Below are positions 18,777-28,286 of a DNA stretch of 48,591 bases, in pieces. The translations under genes were made by a program, and so were the position numbers. Numbering within the stretch: position 1 is the first letter of the stretch; each line of letters starts with the position of its first letter. The notes under the pieces are model-generated. The model did no database searches. It saw nothing but the letters and a program-made list of their open reading frames with translations, and was not told where the DNA came from. This DNA is from Sphingomonas sp. (lineage in GTDB: Bacteria; Pseudomonadota; Alphaproteobacteria; Sphingomonadales; Sphingomonadaceae), in NCBI GenBank assembly GCA_025936675.1, contig JAICSX010000016.1, positions 1 to 48,591 of the forward strand, written 5' to 3'.

Positions 18777-19457
18777 TTATTCTTCCGAAGCGCCCTCGGC
18801 GGCCGCGCCGCCTTCGCCTTCAGCACCTTCCTCGCCTTCGACGGTCGGGACCTCACCGGCTGGCGCGGTCTCTTCCTCTTCCGCCTTCATCGCCGACGGA
18901 GCGACGATGGTGGCGACGGTGAAGTCTTCGTCCGTGTTGGCAGGGACGACGCCGTCGGGAAGCTTGACCTGGCTGATGTGAATGGAATCGCCGATCTCGA
19001 GGCCCTCGAGCGAGATGTGGATTTCGTTCGGGATGCTTGCGGCGTCGCAGACGATCTCCAGCTCGTGAACGACAACGTTGAGAACGCCGCCCTTCTTGAG
19101 GCCGGGCGACGCTTCTTCATTGTCGAACCGCATCGGAACGCCGACGTGCACCTTCGTGTGCTCGCCGATGCGCAGGAAATCGACGTGGATCGGACGGCTC
19201 GTGACCGGATGGAAATCCACGGCCTTCGGCAGCGTCCGCTGCGGCTTTCCTTGGTAATCGATCATGATCACCGAGTTCATGAAGTGGCCGGTCGAAAGCA
19301 TTTTCGACAGTAGCTTCTCCTCGACATGGATCGAGAGAGGCTCTTTCTTTTCGCCGTAAACCACGGCGGGAACCCGGCCTTCGCGGCGCAGTGCTCGGGA
19401 GGCTCCCTTGCCAGCCCGGTCGCGCGCTTCGGCGGGCAGCGTCAGCTGATCGCTCAT
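18777..19457 (-). CDS. rplY: 50S ribosomal protein L25 (CTC family)
   Basis: Binds 5S rRNA in the large ribosomal subunit. The 226-residue protein is the long CTC form. An N-terminal L25 domain (residues about 5-95, [21 protein letters not shown] and HFMNSV) is followed by the C-terminal TL5-type beta domain (about 100-190). It ends in an acidic Glu/Ala/Gly tail (about 190-226, [10 protein letters not shown]). The long form is usual in alphaproteobacteria. Transcribed toward pth with a terminator in between; it is preceded by a TraB/GumN gene on the same strand, 101 bases upstream. Confidence 0.96.
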   Translation of the reverse strand: MSDQLTLPAEARDRAGKGASRALRREGRVPAVVYGEKKEPLSIHVEEKLLSKMLSTGHFMNSVIMIDYQGKPQRTLPKAVDFHPVTSRPIHVDFLRIGEHTKVHVGVPMRFDNEEASPGLKKGGVLNVVVHELEIVCDAASIPNEIHISLEGLEIGDSIHISQVKLPDGVVPANTDEDFTVATIVAPSAMKAEEEETAPAGEVPTVEGEEGAEGEGGAAAEGASEE

Positions 19458-19558
19458 TTTCTATGCTCCGTTTAAGTGACCCGCCACGCCTCCAGGGATG
19501 ACCATGGTCGGGAGCGCGCGCCCTACGGTAGCGGGCTCGCAAAAGCAAGTTCAGCTGC

Positions 19559-20359
19559 TCAGTAGACGCGCTGCGACGGCACTCCGCGCTCGGCAAGCCG
19601 CACGAGCAAGCTGTCCCTGCCGGCTAGATGTCCGGCGCCGACCGCGACGAAGACGGTTCCGGGCGTCTGCATGCGTGCCTTGATCCAGTCGGCCCAACGC
19701 GCGTTTCGTTCGGTGAACATCATCCGGTAGGTGTCTGGCGAAGCGGTCTTGAGCTCGTTGAGCAGGGTGACGAAGACGCTCTGGTCGCCGCGCTTCCAGG
19801 CCGACTGCATGTCGGACATCGCTTTCGAGAGGCTTTCCATTTGATTGGGGTCTGCGGCCGCTGCCGACCGGACGGCCGGCTTCGTGGTCGTGCTCGAGGG
19901 CATGTGGTTGAACATGTCGATCTGGAACTGGAGCGTTTCCAATCCTTCGACCGGCTTTCCTTCCGCCTCGGCCTGATGGCGGAGCACCATGTCGGCGCCG
20001 TTATCGACTTGCATGCCCTGCGCTTGGCCGGCGCTGATCGCCATGCGCGTGGTCGCGAGGAAGGAGGCGGATGGAGTCACCGATGGCGGCCGGAAGCCGG
20101 GCCCGAAGCTGACGGGCTGCGGCGGCCGCTCGGGAATCAAGGTCTCGAGCACCAGCTCGTCGGAGCTCTCGAAGGCGCTTTTGACGTCCCGGTCGAACCA
20201 TTGCGACTTACCGTCGAGCGCGTGAAACGTGCCAAAGATGTAGATCGTGGTGTCCGCATCGTGGACCACGAACATCGCGGGACCGTCATTAGCGCGCGGT
20301 GGGAGAGGCGCAGCGGGCGTTGCGGCGGCAAGCGCAGCTGCGACGAGTAAGTTCACCAT
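19559..20359 (-). CDS. TraB/GumN family protein (copy 1)
   Basis: A 266-residue exported protein of the TraB/GumN (Tiki-like) family. It has a short N-terminal hydrophobic signal (about 1-18, LLVAAALAAATPAAP). The family motifs are visible: FGTFHALDG near residue 45 (G..H) and a second VGAGHLAGRDSLL near residue 245. Related animal proteins are metalloproteases; activity in bacterial members is unproven. A second paralogue lies 236 bases upstream on the same strand. The two share layout and the closing motif, suggesting an old duplication. Confidence 0.85.
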   Translation of the reverse strand: MVNLLVAAALAAATPAAPLPPRANDGPAMFVVHDADTTIYIFGTFHALDGKSQWFDRDVKSAFESSDELVLETLIPERPPQPVSFGPGFRPPSVTPSASFLATTRMAISAGQAQGMQVDNGADMVLRHQAEAEGKPVEGLETLQFQIDMFNHMPSSTTTKPAVRSAAAADPNQMESLSKAMSDMQSAWKRGDQSVFVTLLNELKTASPDTYRMMFTERNARWADWIKARMQTPGTVFVAVGAGHLAGRDSLLVRLAERGVPSQRVY

Positions 20360-20595
20360 CCATCACCCTCCCGAGGCGAATGGTGCTGGATTGAAAGATC
20401 CGCGAGCGCTCACGGAAAGCAACTGCCGCCGTGCGAGGGTCAGCCCCCTGGTGACCCTTTGTACTCACGCATCAGACCTCCCAGCCCGATACCGGAGAGG
20501 ATGGTCACCAAAGCATTAAGAAAAGTCTAGCGAAATCAGGAGAAACGTGAAGATTTATCGGTGGATAGCCCGTTGATTTCATTGCACATCCGTAA

Positions 20596-21492
20596 CTACT
20601 GCAGGCGCCGGACCTTGTATCCGTCGCGCTTCAGCATCTCGAGCACCGAATTCTCGCCGGCAAGGTGGCCGGCGCCGACCGCGATCATAATCGTCCCGGG
20701 CTGAGCCATGCGTTGCTCGATCCATTTGCTCCAGTTCGCGTTGCGCTGCTTGATCAGCTCCTGCTGAAGAGCAGGCGAGTCCGATAGCTCGCGATCGAAG
20801 GTCTGCGCGATGCCTTTCACATCGCCGCGCGCCCAGGCGTTGAGCATTCCGCTGAACTCGGTGCTGGTCGCCTTCTGGTCTTCGATTGCCCCGTCCAGCA
20901 GGGCGAGCTGCGCGGCTTCGGGCAAGCGATCGAAAAAGCTCAGCTGCTGAACGTTGGTCTCGAGCTCGCCGATCGGTTTTCCCTCGGTGGTGAAGCTATT
21001 CTTGAGCACGCCTTCGGCGCCGCCGGACAGGCCGAGCGCCTTGAACTGGTCGCCCAGCAGCAGGAAGGCAGCCATCCAGGTCTTCATCCCGTTGTAGGCC
21101 ATTTCCGGAACGCCGCTCTTTTTGATCGCGGCCGCGAGCGCGGGCCGCTGAGCGGCGGAGACGCGCTGCATGATCGGGGGGAGCCCTTTGGCAAGCCCGA
21201 GGCTCGCCATCGCCGACATCAGCTTCGTCGGGTCCTTTTCGTCGACGATCGTCTCGACGACGAGCTCCTGCGAACTTGCCATGGCATCGTCGAGCTTGGG
21301 CGTACGCCACTGAAGATCATTGGGAAGCAGGTGGATCGTCCCGAACAGATAGATGGTCGTATCGGGGTCCTTGACCTCCCACAGCGCGGGATGGGCGACC
21401 GTCGGAGTCCGTGCTTCGGCCGGAACCGATCCGAACAGCAGCGGGATGCCGAGCGCGGTGATGACGCGCCGTACAATCGATTTCAGCTTCAA
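20596..21492 (-). CDS. TraB/GumN family protein (copy 2)
   Basis: A 298-residue exported paralogue of the neighbouring TraB/GumN gene. It has a signal peptide (about 1-27, ending PAEART), the FGTIHLLPNDLQWR motif (near 50) and the distal VGAGHLAGENSVLEML motif (near 275). The region between is alpha-helical in character (MASLGLAKGLPPIM). GGGTTC and a basic N-terminus precede the hydrophobic core. Metalloprotease activity is possible by analogy to Tiki proteins. It is divergent from glyQ, with 118 bases between the starts. Confidence 0.86.
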   Translation of the reverse strand: MKLKSIVRRVITALGIPLLFGSVPAEARTPTVAHPALWEVKDPDTTIYLFGTIHLLPNDLQWRTPKLDDAMASSQELVVETIVDEKDPTKLMSAMASLGLAKGLPPIMQRVSAAQRPALAAAIKKSGVPEMAYNGMKTWMAAFLLLGDQFKALGLSGGAEGVLKNSFTTEGKPIGELETNVQQLSFFDRLPEAAQLALLDGAIEDQKATSTEFSGMLNAWARGDVKGIAQTFDRELSDSPALQQELIKQRNANWSKWIEQRMAQPGTIMIAVGAGHLAGENSVLEMLKRDGYKVRRLQ

Positions 21493-21610
21493 CTCGAACC
21501 CTTTCGATCTTCACGGTAAGCCGCACTAGTGGCGACAAACTTAACGTCCACTTGCCCCTCCCAAACGCATCGTCCAAAGCCCAGACAATGCAAACGAAGG
21601 GGCGCTTCGC

Positions 21611-22462
21611 TTGAGCCTGAGCTTCCAGGACCTGATCCTCACGCTCCATCGCTATTGGGGTGCGCAGGGCTGTGTGATCCTTCAGCCTTACGACATGGAG
21701 ATGGGAGCGGGGACATTCCACCCCGCGACCGTGCTTCGCTCGCTCGGGCCCGCGGAATGGCGGGCAGCTTATGTGCAGCCGTGCCGGCGGCCAACCGACG
21801 GCCGCTATGGCGAGAACCCGAACCGGCTCGGCCATTATTACCAGTATCAGGTAGTGCTGAAGCCGAGCCCCGACGATCTCCAGCAGCTCTATCTCGGCAG
21901 CCTCGTCGAGATCGGGATCGACCCGCTGAAGCACGACATCCGCTTCGTCGAGGATGACTGGGAGAGCCCGACGCTCGGCGCGTGGGGGCTCGGCTGGGAA
22001 GTCTGGTGCGACGGGATGGAGGTGACCCAGTTCACCTACTTCCAGCAGGTCGGCGGCTTCGAGTGCAGGCCGGTGACCGGCGAGCTGACCTACGGTCTCG
22101 AGCGCCTGGCGATGTACATCCAGGGCGTGGACAATGTGTACGACCTCAAATTCAACGAGGCCGGCATCAGCTACGGCGACGTATTCCTCGAGAACGAGCG
22201 CGAGATGTCGGCTTATAATTTCGAGGTTGCCGATACGGAGGCCCTGTTCGACCTGTTCCGGAAAGCAGCCGCCGAATGTGAGCGCTGCCTCGAGGTGAAG
22301 CTGCCGATCCCTGCCTATGAGCAGGCGATCAAGGCGAGCCACGTCTTCAATACGCTTCAGGCGCGGGGCGTTATCAGCGTCGCTGAGCGGCAGGCCTATA
22401 TCGGCCGCGTCCGCGAACTTGCCAAAGCGGCGTGCGGAGCATGGCTGGAGCGTGCCGGCTAA
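21611..22462 (+). CDS. glyQ: Glycine--tRNA ligase, alpha subunit
   Basis: The catalytic subunit of the alpha2beta2 bacterial glycyl-tRNA synthetase. The 283-residue sequence follows the E. coli protein closely: [59 protein letters not shown] and the [18 protein letters not shown] block. There is no ATG in the right place: the only candidate is TTG at 21611, with GAAGGGG at 21596-21602 eight bases before it, and [15 protein letters not shown] then aligns with the family N-terminus. An ATG at 21588 is out of frame and closes after eight codons. The TAA stop overlaps the glyS ATG (TAATG). Confidence 0.95.
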   Translation: MSLSFQDLILTLHRYWGAQGCVILQPYDMEMGAGTFHPATVLRSLGPAEWRAAYVQPCRRPTDGRYGENPNRLGHYYQYQVVLKPSPDDLQQLYLGSLVEIGIDPLKHDIRFVEDDWESPTLGAWGLGWEVWCDGMEVTQFTYFQQVGGFECRPVTGELTYGLERLAMYIQGVDNVYDLKFNEAGISYGDVFLENEREMSAYNFEVADTEALFDLFRKAAAECERCLEVKLPIPAYEQAIKASHVFNTLQARGVISVAERQAYIGRVRELAKAACGAWLERAG

Positions 22463-24624
22463 TGGCCGACTTCCTGCTCGAGCTTCGGTCCGAAGAGATC
22501 CCGGCGCGAATGCAGGCGAGGGCGCGCAACGATCTCGCGCGGCTGTTCGCCGAATGCACTGCTGAGGCCGGCCTCGCGACTGGCCCGATCGAAGCTTTTT
22601 CGAGCCCGCGCCGGCTGGTGCTGATCGCGCGCGACGTCGCTGATGCAACCGAAGCGAGCCGCGAGGAGGTGAAGGGACCGCGGACTTCGGCCCCGCCGCA
22701 GGCGCTGGAGGGCTTCCTTCGCAAGACCGGGCTCACGCAAGACCAGCTCGAAGAGCGCGACGGGGTCTATTTTGCGGTCGTCGAGCGGGCAGGGCGCTCC
22801 GCGCGTGAGATCTTAAGCGAAACGGTCACACGCATCGTCGCCGACTTTCCCTGGCCAAAGTCGATGCGCTGGGGTGACGGCTCGCTGCGCTGGGTGCGGC
22901 CGCTGCACGGCATTGTCGCAATGGTCGGCGAGGAGATCGTGCCGGTCGAGATCGACGGGATCACCAGCGGCGCGATGACTGTCGGTCATCGCTTCCATCA
23001 TCCCGGCTCGATCACTGTCGGCGGCGCATCGGATTACGCCGAGAAGCTGCGCGCCTGCCATGTCATCGTCGACCAGGACGAGCGCGAGCGGATCATCCGC
23101 GAGGGCGCGGCTGCGGTGGCAAAGGAAGCCGGACTCCAGCTCCTCGACGACGAAGGACTGGTGGTCGAGAATGCCGGGCTCACCGAATGGCCGGTGCCCC
23201 TGCTCCGCCGATTCGACGACGATTATCTAGACGTGCCGCGTGAGGTCATCGTGCTCACGATGCGCACCAACCAGAAATATTTTGCCTGCGCCAACGACGA
23301 AGGGCTGCTCGCTCCGGTCTTTGTTTGTGTGGCGAACGTCGCGGCGAACGACGGCGGCGCGGCGATCGCCGAGGGCAATGCGCGGGTGCTCGCCGCCAGG
23401 CTCGCCGACGCTCGCTTTTTCTGGGAGCAGGACGTGAAAGTTCCGCTGGAGGACCAGGCGAAGAAGCTCGGCGGCATCGTCTTCCACGAAAAGCTCGGCA
23501 CCGTTGCCGATAAGGTCGAGCGGGTCGCAAAGCTGGCGCGCTGGCTGGTCGAGAGCGGCGTGGTGAAGGCAGATGCCGAGCAAGTGGAACGCGCGGCGCG
23601 GCTGGCGAAAGCGGATCTCGTTACTGGAATGGTCGGCGAATTCCCCGAACTACAGGGCGTCATCGGCGGCTATCTCGCAGAAGCGCAGGGCGAGCCGCAG
23701 GCGGTCGCCGATGCTGTGCGCGACCACTACAAGCCGGTGGGGCAGGGAGATGAGATTCCGACAGCTCCGCTGACGATCGCCATCGCGCTGGCGGATAAAC
23801 TCGACACGATTGCGAGCTTTTTCAGCATCGACCAGAAGCCCACGGGATCGAAGGACCCGTTCGCGTTGAGGCGCGCGGCGATTTCCTCGATCGAACTCAT
23901 TACTCGCAACAATCTCCGGGTCGGACTGACGCACGCGTTGCGCGGCGCGCTCGCAAACCGCGCAGGGCAGGCGAGCGACAGCAGTGCGGCGCATCGGCTC
24001 GATCGGACTGCGAACGAGCTGATCGACTTCTTCGCCGAGCGCCTGAAGGTTCAGCAGCGTGAAGCGGGAGTCAGGCACGATTTGATCGATGCCGTATTCG
24101 CGCTCGGTGGAGAGGACGATCTCGTGCGGCTGCTCGCACGAGTGCGCGCGCTCCAGAAGTTCGTCGAAACTGACGACGGTGCGGACCTGCTCACCGCCTA
24201 CAAGCGCGCCGCGAACATCCTCAAGAAGGAGAAATGGGCCGGAGGGGTGATGACCTCACCGGCCGAACAGGGGATTCCGCAGACCGGCGAGGAAGACCCG
24301 CTGGTCCTCGTCGACGATCCCATCGTCGGGCAGGCAGTCGCGGAGATGGCATCGGGGGAGGCCGCAGCGGATCTTCCCGAGGAAAAGTCATTAATCGCCG
24401 CTCTCGAAACGGCCGAGCTCAAAGCGTCAGCGGCGATCGAAGCCGAGGATTTCACAGCCGCCATGGCTGCATTGGCGACACTTCGGCGGCCAATCGACCA
24501 GTTTTTCGATCGTGTGACGGTGAACGACCCTGATCCCGCCAAGCGCGAGCGGCGTCTGAATTTGCTGATGCGCTTCCGCGACGCCGTAAACCGCGTCGCC
24601 GATTTCTCGAAGATCGAAGGCTAG
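22462..24624 (+). CDS. glyS: Glycine--tRNA ligase, beta subunit
   Basis: The tRNA-recognising beta subunit of the tetrameric glycyl-tRNA synthetase; 720 residues from the ATG at 22462, close to the usual 690-720. It starts [17 protein letters not shown], the standard N-terminus, and carries the SPRRLVLIA segment and KSMRWGDGSLRWVRPLHG. Further on are the HD-like block around residues 430-460 (IPTAPLTIAIALADKLDT) and the C-terminal anticodon-binding domain ending LLMRFRDAVNRVADFSKIEG. Translation is coupled to glyQ by a one-base overlap. The stop overlaps that of a convergent small membrane protein gene by four bases. Confidence 0.97.
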   Translation: MADFLLELRSEEIPARMQARARNDLARLFAECTAEAGLATGPIEAFSSPRRLVLIARDVADATEASREEVKGPRTSAPPQALEGFLRKTGLTQDQLEERDGVYFAVVERAGRSAREILSETVTRIVADFPWPKSMRWGDGSLRWVRPLHGIVAMVGEEIVPVEIDGITSGAMTVGHRFHHPGSITVGGASDYAEKLRACHVIVDQDERERIIREGAAAVAKEAGLQLLDDEGLVVENAGLTEWPVPLLRRFDDDYLDVPREVIVLTMRTNQKYFACANDEGLLAPVFVCVANVAANDGGAAIAEGNARVLAARLADARFFWEQDVKVPLEDQAKKLGGIVFHEKLGTVADKVERVAKLARWLVESGVVKADAEQVERAARLAKADLVTGMVGEFPELQGVIGGYLAEAQGEPQAVADAVRDHYKPVGQGDEIPTAPLTIAIALADKLDTIASFFSIDQKPTGSKDPFALRRAAISSIELITRNNLRVGLTHALRGALANRAGQASDSSAAHRLDRTANELIDFFAERLKVQQREAGVRHDLIDAVFALGGEDDLVRLLARVRALQKFVETDDGADLLTAYKRAANILKKEKWAGGVMTSPAEQGIPQTGEEDPLVLVDDPIVGQAVAEMASGEAAADLPEEKSLIAALETAELKASAAIEAEDFTAAMAALATLRRPIDQFFDRVTVNDPDPAKRERRLNLLMRFRDAVNRVADFSKIEG

Positions 24625-24878
24625 ACGCCTCTGATTTCGCCGTCGCCAGGCTCGGTTGGGTCGCGGATCGCAGCGGCGCGCAACGAATCCCGTTCGCGCC
24701 ATTCCTTCTCGCGCTCGGCGTGCGCCTTTTCGAGCTCCCGTCGGCGCTCAACCTCGCTGTTGTAGCGTGTCTTCCATTTCTTGCGTCCGCCGGCGGTCAG
24801 GAACACGCCGATGAGAAGCCCGAGCACGAAAACGAGCGCGCAAATTGCCCATAGGTTGGGATCGGTAGTGATATTCAT
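24621..24878 (-). CDS. Small membrane-anchored coiled-coil protein
   Basis: An 85-residue protein with one N-terminal transmembrane helix (about 10-30, AICALVFVLGLLIGVF) and a charged, probably coiled-coil tail rich in Arg, Glu and Lys (RRRELEKAHAEREKEWRERD). Cytoplasmic tail is expected from the charge pattern. No family assigned. Its last four bases overlap the glyS stop. It is the only gene between glyS and the tad operon. Confidence 0.65.
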   Translation of the reverse strand: MNITTDPNLWAICALVFVLGLLIGVFLTAGGRKKWKTRYNSEVERRRELEKAHAEREKEWRERDSLRAAAIRDPTEPGDGEIRGV

Positions 24879-24943
24879 GTCGGCTCCCCGACAACAATGG
24901 AACTGCAGCGACTACGCCTGAGCGCGCCGCTGCGTTCCCTTTA

Positions 24944-24965
24944 GTCGCCCGTATGGGCGGGCGAC
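24944..24965 (-). terminator. Stem-loop downstream of tadC
   Basis: A perfect eight-base-pair stem GTCGCCCG / CGGGCGAC with a six-base loop begins three bases beyond the tadC stop. On the minus strand it is followed by TAAAGGG, a weak U-tract, so it may be a rho-assisted or partial terminator of the tad operon or an mRNA-stabilising hairpin. Confidence 0.5.
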
Positions 24966-24968
24966 ACC

Positions 24969-25970
24969 TTAATTGCTGTGCAGGAAGTTGTCGTGGATCG
25001 AGCAGCTTGCCGGACCCAGGATCACCACGAACAGCGTCGGAAGGATGAACAGGATCAGCGGCACCGTCATGATGGCGGGCAGCCGCGCAGCCTTCTCCTC
25101 CGCGCGCATCATGCGCTGGTGGCGGAACTCGGCTGAGAGCACGCGTAGCGCGCTGGCGAGCGGAGTACCGTATTTCTCGGTCTGGATCATGGTGGTGACC
25201 ACGCCGCGCACTGCTTCCAGGTCCACGCGGTTGGCGAGGTTCTCGAACGCGTTGCGGCGTTCATTAAGGAAGCCCAGCTCGATCGCGGTCAGGCCGAACT
25301 CGTCGCCGAGCTCCGGATAGGCCTTGCCGAGCTCGCGCGAGACGCGGCCGAAAGCGGCGTCGACGGTGAGGCCGGCTTCTGCGCAGATGACGAGCAGGTC
25401 GAGCGCGTCCGGCAGACCCTTGCGGATCGCGTTGCTGCGCTTGTTGACCTTGTTCTTCAGCCAGATGTCCGGCGCCTTGTAGCTGCCGACAAGCACGCCG
25501 GCGACGGTCGCATAGCGCCGGAACCAGCCCCACGCGGGCCAATGGTTCAGCGCATAGATGAGCACCACGGCGGCGATGCCGAGGATGACCGGCAGCAGGA
25601 ACCGGGCGAGAATGATGAAGAAAGCCAGGTCCTTGGTCCGGATACCGGCCTGCATCAGGCGCTGCTGGGTCTTCTTCAGCTGGTCGTCCTGAACCATCTT
25701 GAACTGGGTCAGGATTCCGCGGACGCGGTCCGCGGCCTCATTGCGGTTGGTCAGTTTCTTGCGCTTGTTGGTCGACGCGACGATGCCCGCCTTCAACTGC
25801 TCACGGCGTTCGTTCAGCGCCTTCACGCGGCGCGACATCGGGTCCTTGACCGTCGTCGCGGCATAAATCGCGATGATGACGGCGAAGGTCGCGACGGCGC
25901 TGAGCATCGTCGCAATCCAGATGACGTCGAAGCCCAGGATTTGGGGATCGCCTGATGGGAACTGCTGCAT
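24969..25970 (-). CDS. tadC: Tad pilus inner-membrane protein TadC
   Basis: A 333-residue type II secretion F-domain membrane protein, one of the two platform proteins of the Tad/Flp pilus. It has an N-terminal helix (about 15-40), a cytoplasmic Arg/Lys-rich region (about 45-110), two central helices (about 116-160) and the conserved F-domain core (about 175-300, PDALDLLVICAEAGLTVDAAFGRVSRE and ALRVLSAEFRHQRMMRAEEKA). A C-terminal helix (about 297-322) closes it. It is last in the operon, 16 bases after tadB. TadC normally acts with TadB and the ATPase CpaF, but CpaF is not encoded here. Confidence 0.93.
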   Translation of the reverse strand: MQQFPSGDPQILGFDVIWIATMLSAVATFAVIIAIYAATTVKDPMSRRVKALNERREQLKAGIVASTNKRKKLTNRNEAADRVRGILTQFKMVQDDQLKKTQQRLMQAGIRTKDLAFFIILARFLLPVILGIAAVVLIYALNHWPAWGWFRRYATVAGVLVGSYKAPDIWLKNKVNKRSNAIRKGLPDALDLLVICAEAGLTVDAAFGRVSRELGKAYPELGDEFGLTAIELGFLNERRNAFENLANRVDLEAVRGVVTTMIQTEKYGTPLASALRVLSAEFRHQRMMRAEEKAARLPAIMTVPLILFILPTLFVVILGPASCSIHDNFLHSN

Positions 25971-25986
25971 GGATCAAAGTCCCCCG

Positions 25987-26952
25987 TCAGATCTCGAAGT
26001 TGACCATCTTGGCCATGATCCCGCCGCCGATGGCCATCCAGACCATTCCGCCGACCCCAGCGACCATCAGACGCTCGTCGGTGAAGAACTTGCCCATGTA
26101 TGACGGGTTGATCATGTAGACGAGGCCGAAGACCACGAAGGGCAGCGACCCGACGATGTAGGCGGAAGCCTTCGATTCCGAACTCATCGCGCGGATCTTG
26201 AGCTTCATCTGGGCGCGCTTCCTCAACACGTCGGCGAGGTTGGAGAGCGTCTCCGCCAAATTGCCGCCCGTCTCACGCTGGATCGCGAGCGTGATGACGA
26301 AGAACTGGAATTCGGGCGTACCGAGGCGGTCCGCGGTTTCCTGAAGCGCGGCCTCCATCGTCCGCCCGATCTTCATCTTGTCGGCGACCATTCGGAATTC
26401 GACACCGACGGGGCCGGGAATTTCGCTGGCAACGATGCCCAGCGTCTCGGTAATCGGAAGACCCGACCGAAGACCGCGAACCATCAGTTCGATCGCGTCC
26501 GGGAAGTTCGTCGTGAACTTGTTGATGCGGCGCTTGATCATCTTGCCGACGACGAAGTGCGGCCCGCCAATGCCGAAGAAGAGACCCAGCATCAGCGACA
26601 GGATGAACGGCGCTCCCTTCATCATCAGAAGGATGGTGAAAAGAGCAGTTACGCCGAGGCAGACCACGGCATATTTTCCGAGCGTGATGTCCTTGCCGGT
26701 TTGCTCAAGGCGCCTGCGCAGGAGCGCCGGCTTCGGGATCAACGTCGAGGCATAGCCTTCGAACTTGCTCGCGCGCTCGGCGAATAGCTTGCGGATCTGC
26801 GCCTGGGCGTTGCCCGCAATAACGTCACCGTGGCGCTCCTTGATGAGCTCCACCCGGCGCTTCAGGCTTTTCGCGGCCGATGGCCCGCGCACGGCCATGA
26901 AGCCGAGCGACAGAGCGCCAACACCGCCGATGATCAGTAGCCACAGGAGCAT
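25987..26952 (-). CDS. tadB: Tad pilus inner-membrane protein TadB
   Basis: A 321-residue F-domain membrane protein, the partner of TadC in the Tad pilus assembly platform. An N-terminal helix (1-20) is followed by a helix pair (about 88-125) and the F domain (about 145-265, NFPDAIELMVRGLRSGLPITETLGIVASE and QRETGGNLAETLSNLADVLRKRAQMKLKIRAMSSE). A C-terminal helix pair ends it. It is separated from cpaE by only 65 bases that encode nothing recognisable, whereas a cpaF/tadA ATPase gene usually stands between these two. Confidence 0.93.
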   Translation of the reverse strand: MLLWLLIIGGVGALSLGFMAVRGPSAAKSLKRRVELIKERHGDVIAGNAQAQIRKLFAERASKFEGYASTLIPKPALLRRRLEQTGKDITLGKYAVVCLGVTALFTILLMMKGAPFILSLMLGLFFGIGGPHFVVGKMIKRRINKFTTNFPDAIELMVRGLRSGLPITETLGIVASEIPGPVGVEFRMVADKMKIGRTMEAALQETADRLGTPEFQFFVITLAIQRETGGNLAETLSNLADVLRKRAQMKLKIRAMSSESKASAYIVGSLPFVVFGLVYMINPSYMGKFFTDERLMVAGVGGMVWMAIGGGIMAKMVNFEI

Positions 26953-27017
26953 ACTTGCCTTCGCCTCTCACTTCTTATGCCGCGACGCCCCAGCTGGAGC
27001 GCCGATGCATCCGGTGC

Positions 27018-28286
27018 TTACGCGGCCTTTTCCTTCGGCTTCGAAAGCATCGACTTCAGATTGTCGACCAGCGACTTGCTCTTCTCGGATGTTGCGCCCT
27101 CAGCGGCCGTGCCTTCCTCGCTGGCGTGGTTGAGAACCATGCCTGACAGCGTGTTGAACGGCGAAGCCAGCTTGCCGGTCGCGACTTCCGCCATCGGCTT
27201 GCCAAGTTTGGCGGCCTGGGCGGCAACCTTCGCATCGAACGGGAAGACGATGTCGACTGGACGCTCGATCGACTGCTCGAAGTCCTTGCGGCTGATCTCG
27301 AGCGCGCCGCCACCGGGGACCGCATTGGCCACCACGATGACTTTCGTCTGCGGAGCGTTCGACTTCAGCCAGGCAAGCACCCGGATCGTATCGCGCGTGC
27401 CGGCGAGCGTGAGCTCGGCGACGACGACTGCGACGTGCGCGTCATGGACCAGATGCGGGAACTGGATAAGCATGTGCCGCGGCAGGTCGAGCACGGTCGA
27501 CTCGAACGCGTTGCGCATCTCTTCCTGCAGCTGGAAGAAGGCCGATCCATCCGTCACCAGCGGCTGGTGGATCGGAGCCTCCGCTGAAAGGACCGACAGG
27601 CGCTCATTCGCGCGCACCATCGCGCGCTCGATGAAGAGTCCGTCGATACGGCTCGGGTTCTCGATAGCATCCGTCAGGCCGCGGCCGGGCTCGAGGTCGA
27701 GGGCCAGGGCGCCGGTGCCGAAATGCACGTCGAGGTCGAGCAGTGCCGTCGTGCGGCGCGCCTTCTCGCCGAACAGCCATGCGAGCGAAGTCGCAATGGT
27801 CGAGGCGCCTACGCCGCCCCGAACGCCAATGACCGCAGCCATCACGTGCGGCTTGTCGGCCTGAGCCTCACCACGCGGACCGGACAGGATCATCTGGGCA
27901 TGCGCGAATGTGTCGCGCAGCTGGTCGACCGTGAACGGCTTCAGCAGATAGTCATGGATGCCGCTGGCGACGAGGTCGCGATACAGCCGCACGTCGTTCA
28001 CGGTGCCGGCCGCGATGACGATCGTGCCCGGCTCGCAGACTTCGGCGAGCGCATTGATGTCGTTCAGCGGATCCGCGGATTCGCTGAGGTCGACGAACAA
28101 AATGTTCGGACTCGCCGAGACCGAGAGCGACTGCACCGCGTTGCGGAGACCGCCCTTGTTGACCTTCTCCGGCGACCAGCCGTGCTCGACGGCGACCGGC
28201 CGAAGCATGTCGGCTGTCGCATCGTCGCAAACGAAGGCCGTGAACGGATCGCGCAGTCCCGCGCGTGCCGAGAATGGGGCGTTCAT
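27018..28286 (-). CDS. cpaE: Pilus assembly protein CpaE/TadZ (MinD-like ATPase)
   Basis: A 422-residue localisation ATPase of the Tad pilus. Residues about 15-130 form a receiver-like atypical domain; residues about 148-400 form a MinD/ParA-type P-loop domain. The Walker A variant GVRGGVGASTIATSLAW lacks the usual lysine, as is typical of CpaE proteins, so ATP hydrolysis may be weak or absent. A DLDVHFGTGALALDLEPGRG Walker A' region and the QFPHLVHDAHVAVVVAEL segment follow. The C-terminus (GTAAEGATSEKSKS) is low complexity. It starts on the last base of the cpaD stop (TAATG), showing translational coupling. Confidence 0.9.
   Translation of the reverse strand: MNAPFSARAGLRDPFTAFVCDDATADMLRPVAVEHGWSPEKVNKGGLRNAVQSLSVSASPNILFVDLSESADPLNDINALAEVCEPGTIVIAAGTVNDVRLYRDLVASGIHDYLLKPFTVDQLRDTFAHAQMILSGPRGEAQADKPHVMAAVIGVRGGVGASTIATSLAWLFGEKARRTTALLDLDVHFGTGALALDLEPGRGLTDAIENPSRIDGLFIERAMVRANERLSVLSAEAPIHQPLVTDGSAFFQLQEEMRNAFESTVLDLPRHMLIQFPHLVHDAHVAVVVAELTLAGTRDTIRVLAWLKSNAPQTKVIVVANAVPGGGALEISRKDFEQSIERPVDIVFPFDAKVAAQAAKLGKPMAEVATGKLASPFNTLSGMVLNHASEEGTAAEGATSEKSKSLVDNLKSMLSKPKEKAA

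Noticed and set aside
21317..22648. 443-codon minus-strand frame over glyQ and the TraB start
   Set aside because: Antisense to clear glyQ coding sequence; would overlap two genes with strong homology.
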